Source of the DNA: an uncultured Parabacteroides sp.
GTDB taxonomy: Bacteria; Bacteroidota; Bacteroidia; Bacteroidales; Tannerellaceae
Reading direction: 5' to 3'
DNA: 64,000 bases
Assembly: GCA_900541965.1 (NCBI GenBank)
Contig: UQLN01000007.1
Location: forward strand, 58,757 to 122,756
Positions 55,589 through 63,822 of the stretch are shown here, in pieces. The translations under genes and the position numbers were made by a program. The stretch's first letter is position 1. Each line of letters opens with the position of its first letter. The notes beneath the pieces are model-generated. The model worked only from the letters and a program-made list of their open reading frames with translations. It did no database searches and was not told the origin of the DNA.

Positions 55589-55677
55589 GTGTTTCACTTT
55601 ATTGTATGATAAGGATTTGTGTTAGAATTGTAATCTGATTTTATTTGGTCTTGGTTCGAAAAAAGATTACATAGATA

Positions 55678-55713
55678 GTACCCTCAATAGTTCGAGAGAA
55701 TTATTGGGGGTAC
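55678..55713 (+). terminator. Terminator-like hairpin after the surface protein gene
   Basis: GTACCCTCAATA (55678-55689) pairs with TATTGGGGGTAC (55702-55713) across 12 bp with one G-T pair. No T tract follows, so it may be a transcript-end stabiliser rather than a classical terminator. Confidence 0.6.
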
Positions 55714-55794
55714 TTCAATTGGGAGGTTATTGAATATTCCGTTTTCCGTCCGGAACAATTTTATTTATTTTTCAGTTAATATAATAAAGTGTAT

Positions 55795-56703
55795 ATGATG
55801 ATGACAATCAGGAAAATAACCCGTATATATCCATTCCTTTTTTCTGAAAAGAAAAGGAAAAAAGTAGAAGAACTTGTTTTTATCATAGCGATTATCGCAT
55901 TTCTTTTTCATCTTGTATTAATAGGTTTAGTGAAATACGGTCTTATTCCCAATCATGGAGACAATGACATTGCGCTATTGAATCCGCTGACTGCTATATA
56001 TACCCCTTTCTCTGTTATATTGCTGTATGAAATATATTCTTTGATTTATTATCTTCCCAAGTCGATTACATTCTATTTAGGGAAGCAATATGAAATAATA
56101 ATACTTATTCTGATACGTAAAATATTTCATGACCTGGCAGATCTGTCAACGGGTAATGAAGTGTTTACCACTGCTCAAATTGGAAATCTGCTCATTACAT
56201 TTGCTTGTTTGATTATTTTTTGCCTGCTTATCTTCTGTTTTTATAAATTGACCGGCAATAGAAGTTTTAGAGGGGACGAGGAGTTGTGCACAGACGACTC
56301 CCGGAAAAAATATGTGGTTGCAAAAAAGATATTGGCATTACTCCTGATGGTCTTTTTCGTTATACTTTTTGCAAAAAGTTTATTCTTTTTGCAAGATGCC
56401 ACTTTTTCCATACACGATATTGTCTATCTTATAAAGTCGATGAATGAGACCTTTTTCAATACCTTCTTTACTGTGTTGATTTTAACTGAAGTGATGTTAC
56501 TGTTATTGTCGTTTAACCAGACTGAAGAATTCCATAAGATTATCCGGAACTCAGGTTTTATTATTTCAACAATCCTGTTGAAACTCTCTTTCCAGACAGA
56601 CGGTCTGATGAATATACTTCTTACATTCGGGGCTATAACATTTGGGGTTGCCATTTTGGGTGTGTACAGGCTTTTCGAACGGAAATTGGATAAGAAGCCC
56701 TGA
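55795..56703 (+). CDS. Polytopic membrane protein of unknown function
   Basis: About 302 residues from ATG 55795 (a GTG at 55789 is also in frame). Seven or eight hydrophobic segments are apparent, including LVFIIAIIAFLFHLVLIGLV, LLITFACLIIFCLLIFCFY, ILALLLMVFFVILFAKSLFF and FFTVLILTEVMLLLLSF. I recognise no family. The N-terminus is basic (SEKKRKK), suggesting it starts in the cytoplasm. No operon partner: the GNAT gene after it has its own -7 box. Role unknown. Confidence 0.7.
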   Translation: MMMTIRKITRIYPFLFSEKKRKKVEELVFIIAIIAFLFHLVLIGLVKYGLIPNHGDNDIALLNPLTAIYTPFSVILLYEIYSLIYYLPKSITFYLGKQYEIIILILIRKIFHDLADLSTGNEVFTTAQIGNLLITFACLIIFCLLIFCFYKLTGNRSFRGDEELCTDDSRKKYVVAKKILALLLMVFFVILFAKSLFFLQDATFSIHDIVYLIKSMNETFFNTFFTVLILTEVMLLLLSFNQTEEFHKIIRNSGFIISTILLKLSFQTDGLMNILLTFGAITFGVAILGVYRLFERKLDKKP

Positions 56704-56793
56704 ATTCTGGATTTTTAGAATGGATGGAAATCTAATAGGTCTGATTTTACATTGTTATTTTTATTTTACTTTTGCAGTAAAGGATACTTGAAT

Positions 56794-57258
56794 ATGCTGT
56801 TTATGGAAATAAGAAGACTGAATAAATCGGAATATAGCGATGCTGTAGCTCTTTCTATGGCTGTTTTTACGGAATGTGGGAAAGCTGATTTCAATGGGGA
56901 TGGTCTTGAAACATTCAAAAGCTTTATTTATAATGAGCAGTTGATGGAAGAACTTACCATCTATGGCGCTTTTGAGGAAAATCAAGAGCTTATAGGCATT
57001 ATCGGAACAAAGAATGAAGGGAGACATATTTCTTTATTCTTTATTAAACCCGAACATCATAGAAAAGGTGTAGGGAAAGCTCTTTTTAATTATTTCGTGG
57101 CAAATAATACAGTATCGGAAGTTACAGTCAATTCTTCAACCTATGCTATCCCTTTTTATATGAGCTTAGGATTTGAACCACTATGCGACCCGCAATGTTA
57201 TCATGGGCTGACAAGCGTACCGATGAAAAACCCCAAGATATCAGCCCGGTACCAATGA
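56794..57258 (+). CDS. GNAT-family N-acetyltransferase
   Basis: About 154 residues from ATG 56794 (MLFMEIRR). A TACTTTTG -7 box at 56767-56774 puts the transcript start near 56781, which excludes the upstream in-frame ATG at 56752. The acetyl-CoA-binding motif A is present (HRKGVGKALFNYFV), with the typical preceding strand ISLFFIKPEH. It should transfer an acetyl group to a small amine or protein terminus; the substrate cannot be read from sequence. It is convergent with the exporter gene, with a 5-base gap. Confidence 0.85.
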   Translation: MLFMEIRRLNKSEYSDAVALSMAVFTECGKADFNGDGLETFKSFIYNEQLMEELTIYGAFEENQELIGIIGTKNEGRHISLFFIKPEHHRKGVGKALFNYFVANNTVSEVTVNSSTYAIPFYMSLGFEPLCDPQCYHGLTSVPMKNPKISARYQ

Positions 57259-57263
57259 TTCGG

Positions 57264-58211
57264 TTATATCTGGTTGTTTGCCTTCTTTCTTTTGATTGGC
57301 AGTCTGGGAAAAAGCTTTCTGAAACGAATCAGGTAGGAGGTCACATTACTGCCTGCAATAATAAGAGTCACAGCCAGAATAATCATAAATATTCCGCAAC
57401 TTAATCTTGGAGTTAAAGCCTCTCCGAAAATAGTTACACCGAAGAATACGGCGGTTAAAGGTTCCAATGCCCCAAGGATTGCTGTTGGTGTGGATCCTAC
57501 ATATTGAACTGCCAAAGTTGTACAGAGGAATGATATGGCAGTAGGAAAAACCGCCAGTGCAATCAAGTTACCCCATAAATACCAATTATCTACAATATGC
57601 AGGCTCCTTCCGAAGTCCACACGGATTAAAAAGAGCGACATACCGAAAATCAGTATATAGAAAGTCAGTTTAAGCGTAGCAATATCTTTCAGTTTGGGAA
57701 GGTTCACTCCAACAATGTAAATGGCATAGGAAAGGGCAGAACCCATAACCAGTAAGACTCCGGTTGGGTTTAGTGTTGCACCGTCACTGCTTTTATAAAG
57801 AAGAGCAATGCCGCCTAATGCCAGAAGAATGCACAAGATGGTTTGTAAGCTTAGTTTTTCCTTGAAGAACAGTGCCATAATCAAAGCAACCAGAATCGGG
57901 TAAACGAACAATAAGGTAGAAGCAATGCCAGCTTCCATGTAGTTGTAACTTTGAAATAGCGCAAGAGAAGAGAAGGCAACCAAAAATCCCAGGATAATTA
58001 GCGGAAATATTTCTTTTCGTTTTAATTTAAAATTTCTCCCTCTTGCCTTTATCATTATTCCCAGTATCGGGATAGCAAATAGGTATCTGAAAAAGAGAAC
58101 AGAATCCGGGTCCATCCCGGTTTTATATAGAGGAAGGGTAAAAAGGGGATTCATCCCATAAGTAGCAGCGGCTATAGTCCCTAGTATATACCCTTTTACT
58201 TTTGCATTCAT
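57264..58211 (-). CDS. DMT-superfamily (EamA) exporter
   Basis: 315 residues with ten predicted helices in two EamA repeats: GTIAAATYGMNPLFTLPLY and LVMGSALSYAIYIVGVNLP, and the characteristic GALEPLTAVFFGVTIFGE in the second half. The C-terminus is basic (PRLPIKRKKANN). Such proteins export amino acids or metabolites by antiport; the substrate is unknown. It starts at 58211 with no gene close upstream on this strand, and shares the 263-base intergenic region with the DUF5131 gene. Confidence 0.9.
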   Translation of the reverse strand: MNAKVKGYILGTIAAATYGMNPLFTLPLYKTGMDPDSVLFFRYLFAIPILGIMIKARGRNFKLKRKEIFPLIILGFLVAFSSLALFQSYNYMEAGIASTLLFVYPILVALIMALFFKEKLSLQTILCILLALGGIALLYKSSDGATLNPTGVLLVMGSALSYAIYIVGVNLPKLKDIATLKLTFYILIFGMSLFLIRVDFGRSLHIVDNWYLWGNLIALAVFPTAISFLCTTLAVQYVGSTPTAILGALEPLTAVFFGVTIFGEALTPRLSCGIFMIILAVTLIIAGSNVTSYLIRFRKLFPRLPIKRKKANNQI

Positions 58212-58375
58212 AAATATCTGTATTCATTTTATTTTAGCGGGCAAATGTAGAACGTTCTTTCTGTATTTGCAATATAATCTTTCTGCTGGATATTTAAAGT
58301 TTTAAAAAGCCGGCTGGTTGGTAAAATATTTATAAAGCAAATTTTGGATAAACAGTAAAAAAGACAAATTTTTAG

Positions 58376-58409
58376 TTGTAGCGAACCTCCGGATTATTTA
58401 TTACATTTG
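58376..58409 (+). promoter_or_regulatory. Promoter of the DUF5131 gene
   Basis: TTG (58376-58378) and TACATTTG (58402-58409, exact TAnnTTTG) with start-to-start spacing of 26. The start codon lies about 65 bases downstream. Confidence 0.7.
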
Positions 58410-58474
58410 TGAATGTGGTTTGGATTTTATTCTAGTGAAGAGTACAATCCGAAGTGTAAATAACCGAATAATGT

Positions 58475-59233
58475 ATGAAGGGAGCTATACTTAATGCTAT
58501 TGTCAAGAAGTCTGCTTTATGGAACCCGTGGCACGGTTGCCATAAGTTGAGTGAGGGTTGCAAATATTGTTATGTCTACCGAGGGGATGCCAAACGGGAT
58601 GTGGATAGTTCAATAGTGACGCAAACAAGGAATTTTGACGTACCCGTTCGCCGGAAACGTAACGGAGAATACAAGATTCCATCCGGAACACTGGTATATA
58701 CTTGTTTCACTTCCGACTTCTTTGTTGAAGATGCCGATGAATGGCGTTCAGACGCCTGGGAGATGATATGGCAACGCAGCGACCTCCATTTCATGATGAT
58801 TACCAAACGAATTGACCGTTTCTCCCAATGCTTACCCGAAGATTGGGGTGATGGATATGACAATGTTACTATCTGTTGTACCGTCGAAAACCAGTCCCGT
58901 GCTGATTATCGCCTACCTATTTATCGCAGTTCTCCCATCAAACACAAGATCATTATTTGTGAACCGTTGTTGGAACGGATTGATCTTACTCCTTTTAGTA
59001 TCGGTGATTGGGTGGAACAGGTTGTCGTGGGTGGAGAATCCGGGTATGATGTTCGTTCCTGTGACTTCGACTGGGTGATGGAGCTTCACGATGTATGTGC
59101 AAAGGCAAGTATCTCATTCTGGTTTAAACAAACCGGAGCGAAGTTCATCAAAGATGGCAAACTTTATCATATCAAACGTCAATTCCAGCATTCGCAGGCA
59201 CGGAAGGCCGGGATTAATCTTGCTCTGCTCTAG
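58475..59233 (+). CDS. DUF5131 (phage Gp37/Gp68-like) protein
   Basis: 252 residues. It starts with the family signature SALWNPWHGCHKLSEGCKYC, a C-x6-C-x2-C cysteine set resembling a radical-SAM-like cluster site. DFFVEDADEWRSDAWEMI, ITKRIDRF, VTICCTVENQ and VVVGGESG follow, all typical of the Gp37/Gp68 (DUF5131) family first noted in phages. The exact reaction is not established. The gene lies outside the tRNA-fragment boundary at 59355, so it belongs to the chromosomal side, and it has its own promoter and terminator. Confidence 0.9.
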   Translation: MKGAILNAIVKKSALWNPWHGCHKLSEGCKYCYVYRGDAKRDVDSSIVTQTRNFDVPVRRKRNGEYKIPSGTLVYTCFTSDFFVEDADEWRSDAWEMIWQRSDLHFMMITKRIDRFSQCLPEDWGDGYDNVTICCTVENQSRADYRLPIYRSSPIKHKIIICEPLLERIDLTPFSIGDWVEQVVVGGESGYDVRSCDFDWVMELHDVCAKASISFWFKQTGAKFIKDGKLYHIKRQFQHSQARKAGINLALL

Positions 59234-59298
59234 TCCCACGATTTATCCACCGATAATATGCTTGAAACGGCTATTTTTTGCTACCCACTAGAAAAAAG

Positions 59299-59331
59299 AA
59301 ATCCCTGATAATGTCTGATTATCAGGGATTT
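59299..59331 (+). terminator. Rho-independent terminator
   Basis: AAATCCCTGATAAT (59299-59312) pairs perfectly with ATTATCAGGGATTT (59318-59331), loop GTCTG. It ends the DUF5131 transcript and, on the other strand, is placed to stop transcription from a tRNA gene formerly ending at 59355. Confidence 0.9.
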
Positions 59332-59354
59332 GCTTAATTTTTCTTGTTGTTTCA

Positions 59355-59372
59355 GTGATCCGCCTGGGATTC
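59355..59372 (-). other. tRNA 3'-end fragment, probable attachment site of an integrated element
   Basis: The minus strand reads GAATCCCAGGCGGATCAC, which fits the T-loop end, T-stem strand CCCAG, acceptor strand GCGGATC and discriminator A of a Bacteroidales tRNA. Sequence diverges immediately past GAAT, so there is no tRNA body here. A displaced 3' tRNA fragment is what a tyrosine-recombinase integration leaves at the far side. Here that means the element extends to the right and the intact tRNA should lie beyond the window. The isotype cannot be told. Confidence 0.55.
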
Positions 59373-59572
59373 TCCTTGTTGAGTTACCACGCTGATATTT
59401 AAAACTTTATATTTTTAGCTTCAAGCATATCCCATGATTTAACCCACTAATTTGCTACGTGCTTTTGCGGTAGTTTGCTCATGGAGAATACTGGGGCAAA
59501 GATAATATTTATATGAATATATTTATAGAAATGAGATATTTATATTTGTAAGTCTTCCATATGGGCTAATAA

Positions 59573-60727
59573 TTAATCGATATCGAAAGTATAGTCAACG
59601 CTTTCATCTTTTATAATATCATAAAAGGTAAGTGAAACATAAAAATCTGAATAAGGAATACCACTCTCAAAGAAACGCTCTTTTCCTATGCGGAAGTCCA
59701 TAGATATATTATGTAATTCACATATGTAATTTGCGAGATAAAGTCCAATACCTTGTCCTTGAATCTGTGAATCTATTCTTGTACTACGCACTCCTCTTTC
59801 TGTTAACTTTCTCAATTCATGTTCATGAGGACGTACGCTAAAACTTTTAATTACAACTTCTAATATAGATGATTTTTCACTAAATCTAATGTCAATATTT
59901 TTATTCTCTAAAGAATACTTAATAGCATTATCTAGTATCAAATAAGGAAGTAATTCTAATACATCATTTGCCATAATAGAAGAATATGATTCACCTGTAA
60001 TTTGTATTTTTATCTGTTTTTTATTTGCATATTCTCTTAAACAATGTGCAACTTTAACGAATTTCTTGTGAATTTGAATTGGGGATTTTTCTTCATATAG
60101 AGATAGATTTGGGTTTACTCCAAAATCATAAGTATTCAATCTAATTGAGATTAACTGAGATGTAGAAAATATATTTTGGGATAAGTACTTTATGTCATCA
60201 ACATTATTCCAACTAAAATTATTAGATTGGTAGATTAAATGTTCAGTCTGAAGTTTTAATTCTTGATTTAACTTTCTAAGCTCATGAAAAGTATTATCCA
60301 ATATTTCAATTTTATCAATATAAGTTTCTTTTGAAATTATTTCCTCGTTTTCTTTTTTATAGAAGTCAACGGAAGAATTAGTGAGTATCGATATGTTGTT
60401 TATTGATTTTTCGTAGTTGGCAAGTGATATACGAGGCATAAAATCTTTTTCAGAAAGTCTTCTTTGAACCATTTTTCTGTCTGAAATTTTATCAATATAT
60501 AGGCACGAAAAAATAACTTTTTGACCTAGAAATCGATTTATACTCACTGCAAAACCATATGGGCATTGTTTATAGCCTTCTATTTCGCATTCTTTTGTGT
60601 AAAAGTCACGGCATTTTTTTGTTTTATGATTACTTTTACAAAAAGATGGTATCTGAAAAACTATACCATCACTTAAATCACCAGTAGTGGATAGTTTGAA
60701 TGGATATGGGTAAATTATATTTTTCAT
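59573..60727 (-). CDS. Soluble histidine kinase with N-terminal four-cysteine motif
   Basis: 384 residues, no membrane helix. The N-terminus carries C30, C39, C47 and C55 (C-x8-C-x7-C-x7-C, ending QCPYGFAVS), a possible metal or Fe-S site. A linker/coiled coil (about 105-165) includes FHELRKLNQEL with H148 in a HisKA-like H box. The ATPase domain has the N box LILDNAIKYS (N267), a G box GQGIGLYLANYI (about 324-335) and a C-terminal beta hairpin. It should phosphorylate the receiver protein encoded just upstream; the two overlap by 4 bases (ATGA). Input may be redox or metal through the cysteines, which is inference. Last gene of the cassette. Confidence 0.82.
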   Translation of the reverse strand: MKNIIYPYPFKLSTTGDLSDGIVFQIPSFCKSNHKTKKCRDFYTKECEIEGYKQCPYGFAVSINRFLGQKVIFSCLYIDKISDRKMVQRRLSEKDFMPRISLANYEKSINNISILTNSSVDFYKKENEEIISKETYIDKIEILDNTFHELRKLNQELKLQTEHLIYQSNNFSWNNVDDIKYLSQNIFSTSQLISIRLNTYDFGVNPNLSLYEEKSPIQIHKKFVKVAHCLREYANKKQIKIQITGESYSSIMANDVLELLPYLILDNAIKYSLENKNIDIRFSEKSSILEVVIKSFSVRPHEHELRKLTERGVRSTRIDSQIQGQGIGLYLANYICELHNISMDFRIGKERFFESGIPYSDFYVSLTFYDIIKDESVDYTFDID

Positions 60728-61392
60728 CCAACTAGAATTTTAAACAATGCATTTGCAGTAAAAGATTGTAGTATAGCCCGAATATCATCATCTAGTGTTT
60801 TAGCTATCTTATTGTTAGGGAAATCGTCAAAACTTTTATTCTCTAAGAATCTGCAAACAAAATCATCCTCAAGTAAAGTCAGCTCAAATAAAGGAACTCC
60901 TTTATTTAATAAATATCGCCTTACTCTATTCCAGCGATGTTCAGGGTTACTAGCCAATTCTAAAGCTGAATCAAGCTTTTCTACCCATTCTTCCGAACTT
61001 GCATCTTTAATAATATTATATTCTGCATATTTTAGATATTCGTTATATCTAGGATCATATCTACTACCAGTATATGCTATAATGATTTTGAAAGGATATC
61101 TTTTGTATATTTCTTTGACTAAGTAAGCTCCTTGGAAGACTTCATTGAATTTAGTGCCAACTCCCTGTATGTCACAAAGAATAATATCATAACCATTTAA
61201 TGATTCAATATTCTCAATATCATCAAATTTATCTATATCAAATTTATGTCTTTGTAGAATTTCGATCATTGGAAATGACTCATTATCAACGATGGCAATT
61301 TTTACATTTTTCCGTTCCAGTTGTTTGTGCTTTGAAGCAATAGATCTGAGATCTGTTATATTTTTCGGTGTTCCTATATATCTAAATTTCAT
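60724..61392 (-). CDS. Receiver-domain protein (response regulator with unrecognised C-terminal domain)
   Basis: 222 residues. A receiver at about 30-145 has D36 (KIAIVDNES), phospho-acceptor D74 (YDIILCDIQG), T108 (IIIAYTGSR) and K129 (NIIKDAS), so it is likely active. The N-terminal 28 residues (RYIGTPKNITDLRSIASKHK) and the C-terminal 75 residues (RVRRYLLNKGVPLFELTLLED) match no DNA-binding domain I know. It is therefore probably a protein-interaction output rather than a transcription factor. It overlaps the kinase gene by 4 bases and lies 48 bases after the membrane protein. Confidence 0.8.
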   Translation of the reverse strand: MKFRYIGTPKNITDLRSIASKHKQLERKNVKIAIVDNESFPMIEILQRHKFDIDKFDDIENIESLNGYDIILCDIQGVGTKFNEVFQGAYLVKEIYKRYPFKIIIAYTGSRYDPRYNEYLKYAEYNIIKDASSEEWVEKLDSALELASNPEHRWNRVRRYLLNKGVPLFELTLLEDDFVCRFLENKSFDDFPNNKIAKTLDDDIRAILQSFTANALFKILVG

Positions 61393-61440
61393 ATGCTTGA
61401 TTTTATTTTTGCAAATATACTAAATCTTGGCAAAGGCAAA

Positions 61441-61914
61441 CTACTGCTTTTGGCTATTTTCTTCAATTTTGGAAAGTGCATTAGTAATTAAAAAAACAGA
61501 TTTTCCCATATCTATAATGATGTGTAATATTAAAATTAATATAGTATTTAGAGCTGAGAAAATTACAAATCTTAACTTAATCCATGTTTCTGTATTTTCA
61601 TCTATGGAAAATAGTAATAAAAGAGGAATTGATATAATGAGACAAAATACTAATATTATAAAAGCTAATTTAAGTTCTGATTGTGTCGTCTCAAATGCAT
61701 ATTTGCTCTTTTTTGCCAATTCTAATAGTCTATTTGTTATTAATGAATATATTGCAAATAATAATGCAGTTAAGGAAATTAGCAAAGCTAAAAAATTAGA
61801 CTTGTAAAATTTCTCAAGAAAGTTAGAAGATAATCTTTCTGAAAGCCATGCAAGTACAAGCCCTATTGAGGAATAGAGAATAAATAGTAATATTTTTAAT
61901 ATAATATTTTTCAT
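61441..61914 (-). CDS. Small four-helix membrane protein
   Basis: 157 residues from ATG 61914, chosen because it gives a 4-base ATGA overlap with the stop of the upstream gene; an ATG at 61935 would add 7 residues. Four hydrophobic helices: ILKILLFILYSSIGLVLAWL, LALLISLTALLFAIYSLI, AFIILVFCLIISIPLLLLF and VIFSALNTILILILHIII. No known family. Position in a translationally coupled operon with a soluble sensor protein and a two-component pair suggests it is either a membrane sensor or a membrane-acting effector. Both are inference. Confidence 0.72.
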   Translation of the reverse strand: MKNIILKILLFILYSSIGLVLAWLSERLSSNFLEKFYKSNFLALLISLTALLFAIYSLITNRLLELAKKSKYAFETTQSELKLAFIILVFCLIISIPLLLLFSIDENTETWIKLRFVIFSALNTILILILHIIIDMGKSVFLITNALSKIEENSQKQ

Positions 61915-62771
61915 CTTCTTTTTAGCTTGGAACAAATGGAATCAACGAAAGCATCTAATTGTGCTGGATTTGCATTTTGAATTTCAACTTCTGTTGTTTC
62001 TAATTCTACTTTAATACTTTCAGCCGTTTGATATTTCTTCCTATCATGCTTAAACTTCACACCAATATTACCACCACCGTTTGCAGAATAATCAACAAGC
62101 CCATTTATATCATTATTACTCGGAGTTATATCTTCTAAAGCAGCTCTCGCAGGAGCGTTAAATTCAACAACCGTTTTATGACTATTTGTGGTATCTATAA
62201 CTCTTTTCAATTCATCCTTTAAGCATCCTGAAATATTTGTCAGATTTGGTTTTATAAGTTCAAATCGAATCATTGATATTTCTTCTTTTTTTCCTCCTAC
62301 TATTTTCCAGAACTCTTCTTTCTGGAAAATAGGTTCGATATGCAATACTACATTGTAATGGTCTAGATGTTTGTTTATTGTTTGAGATAATATTTTTACT
62401 ACAGTTTTAGTATCGCTAAAAGCTTCTGTATTCCTACTGATAGCCATCAATTGATTTTCAGGGTTATTATCTATTACAATGATAGAGAATGGTTCTGTTG
62501 TCCCTTGTTGTTTTTGAAAATCATGTATGTAAGAATACGGTTTTGGATTACTTAGAAATAAAACAAATATATTATTTTTTTCATAAACAATCCTATAAGG
62601 TAAATTACCTTTCTTGCCTTTAAAAGTAGTTTTAGTTAGTACTTCTGAAAAATACTCATTCTTTTTAGCTTTAATTTCATCATATGTATATGCTACATTG
62701 TCAATGGAAAGCTGAACTACTTTCTTTGGTACTAATTGAAATCTATAATATTCAAATTTATATGGATACAT
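61911..62771 (-). CDS. Unrecognised 286-residue cytoplasmic protein, first gene of the four-gene cassette
   Basis: No signal peptide or membrane segment. Residues about 1-190 are mixed alpha/beta (YKFEYYRFQLVPKKVVQLS, GTTEPFSIIVIDNNPENQLMAIS, TVVKILSQTINKHLDHYNVVLHIE), then a helical part and a beta-rich end (GGGNIGVKFKHDRKKYQTAESIKVELET). No catalytic motif is evident. It is the promoter-proximal gene, translationally coupled to the membrane protein. It could be a sensor for a phage or stress signal or a structural partner of the membrane protein; I cannot name the family. Confidence 0.7.
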   Translation of the reverse strand: MYPYKFEYYRFQLVPKKVVQLSIDNVAYTYDEIKAKKNEYFSEVLTKTTFKGKKGNLPYRIVYEKNNIFVLFLSNPKPYSYIHDFQKQQGTTEPFSIIVIDNNPENQLMAISRNTEAFSDTKTVVKILSQTINKHLDHYNVVLHIEPIFQKEEFWKIVGGKKEEISMIRFELIKPNLTNISGCLKDELKRVIDTTNSHKTVVEFNAPARAALEDITPSNNDINGLVDYSANGGGNIGVKFKHDRKKYQTAESIKVELETTEVEIQNANPAQLDAFVDSICSKLKRR

Positions 62772-62897
62772 ATTCGCTAAGTTTTATTAGAACATTGGCG
62801 AATGTACAAAAAAAATATATATTCATGAAGAAAAATATTTTTATTTTAGCGATAAGCTATGCATTATCTCATTGAGGGGTACTGTTTTAAGAAGTCT

Positions 62898-63818
62898 CTA
62901 TAATTTGCGTCCTTTCTTTTTTTTCTTTTTGCGTTTCTGTGTATGCAATTCCTCTGTCAGCGTAGTATCATAATTATTGCCATCACCCAATGAAAAAATA
63001 GACAACAGAGAATCACTGCCACTATTATTTTGTTGATTGTTAGATTGTTTGTCAGCTATTTTGTTATCAAGATTGCATGAAATATTGTTTTCTTTTTCAC
63101 TGGATTGGAATACTGCTTTTTTCTTTTCCCTAGTAAAGCTTTGACTCTGTTGTTCAAGTTGTTCGAAGATAGAACCGTTCTTTATCGTATTGTGGTAATC
63201 AAACGATTCGGATTGTTGGCGGTGGTAGTCAAACAGTTTATCAAAGCCCTGTTCTGCTTGTTGGAACAGGTTCACACGGTCAAAGCCACCCTTGACTACT
63301 CCGTTCTTGGTGTTCTTATGATTGGTAAGCGGTGACAGCTTCTTTTTATTGGATTGGTCTTTACGGCTAACTATCAAATGACAGTGCATATTTAGTTCGT
63401 TGTCGGAACGGTTGCGGTTGAAATGGATTTTGCCGTAAAATTTTATATCCGCTTCGGATAGTCCTTTGTTAAAGTTCTTAGCATATTCGGGGATAAAAAT
63501 TTCTCGTATATACCGCCTCATTGCTTCGGCTTTCTCCTGTTCGGTGTTCCCCATTGCCCGAAGTTCTCTTTCCGATGGGCTGACATGTATAGCGAAAAAC
63601 TTTGCATCCGTTTTCAACAATTGCCCGATATTGGTATCTATATCCTTAACAACCTTTGATTTGTAGATATTATCCTCCGTCAAATTGAAAAAACCATCGG
63701 TATAGATTTCCTTTTCCATCCGTTCCAAATCTTCGTGTTCCATATAGCTTGCCAGTTGTCGACTACTCCCTGCATTGTTGTATGTTCCTTTCGAGGGTGG
63801 GGCAAAATCTATGTGCAT
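62898..63818 (-). CDS. Mobilization protein, DUF5712-type relaxase-like
   Basis: 306 residues. The N-terminal half is the conserved domain (FAPPSKGTYNNAGSSRQLASYMEHED, FFAIHVSPSERELRAMGN, GKIHFNRNRSDNELNMHCHLIVSRKDQ), which I recognise from Bacteroidetes mobilizable and conjugative elements as DUF5712; HCHLIV resembles a relaxase histidine motif. The C-terminal third is low complexity, rich in Q, N and S with a very basic tail (KRKKKKKKGRK) suited to DNA binding. It follows the end of another gene by a 4-base gap, as in mob operons. Role: nicking or processing at the transfer origin, by family. Confidence 0.8.
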   Translation of the reverse strand: MHIDFAPPSKGTYNNAGSSRQLASYMEHEDLERMEKEIYTDGFFNLTEDNIYKSKVVKDIDTNIGQLLKTDAKFFAIHVSPSERELRAMGNTEQEKAEAMRRYIREIFIPEYAKNFNKGLSEADIKFYGKIHFNRNRSDNELNMHCHLIVSRKDQSNKKKLSPLTNHKNTKNGVVKGGFDRVNLFQQAEQGFDKLFDYHRQQSESFDYHNTIKNGSIFEQLEQQSQSFTREKKKAVFQSSEKENNISCNLDNKIADKQSNNQQNNSGSDSLLSIFSLGDGNNYDTTLTEELHTQKRKKKKKKGRKL

Positions 63819-63822
63819 AAGC

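Noticed and set aside
56752..56793. Upstream start for the acetyltransferase
   Set aside because: A -7 box at 56767-56774 lies inside this extension, so the transcript would not contain it.
61427..61807. 126-codon plus-strand open frame antisense to the small membrane protein
   Set aside because: AT-rich shadow frame opposite a gene supported by translational coupling.
59573..62771. Assignment of the mobile-element cassette to the known Detocs system
   Set aside because: Kinase and receiver are shared features, but the usual nucleosidase or other known effector is missing and two of the four proteins are unrecognised; kept as a comparison only.
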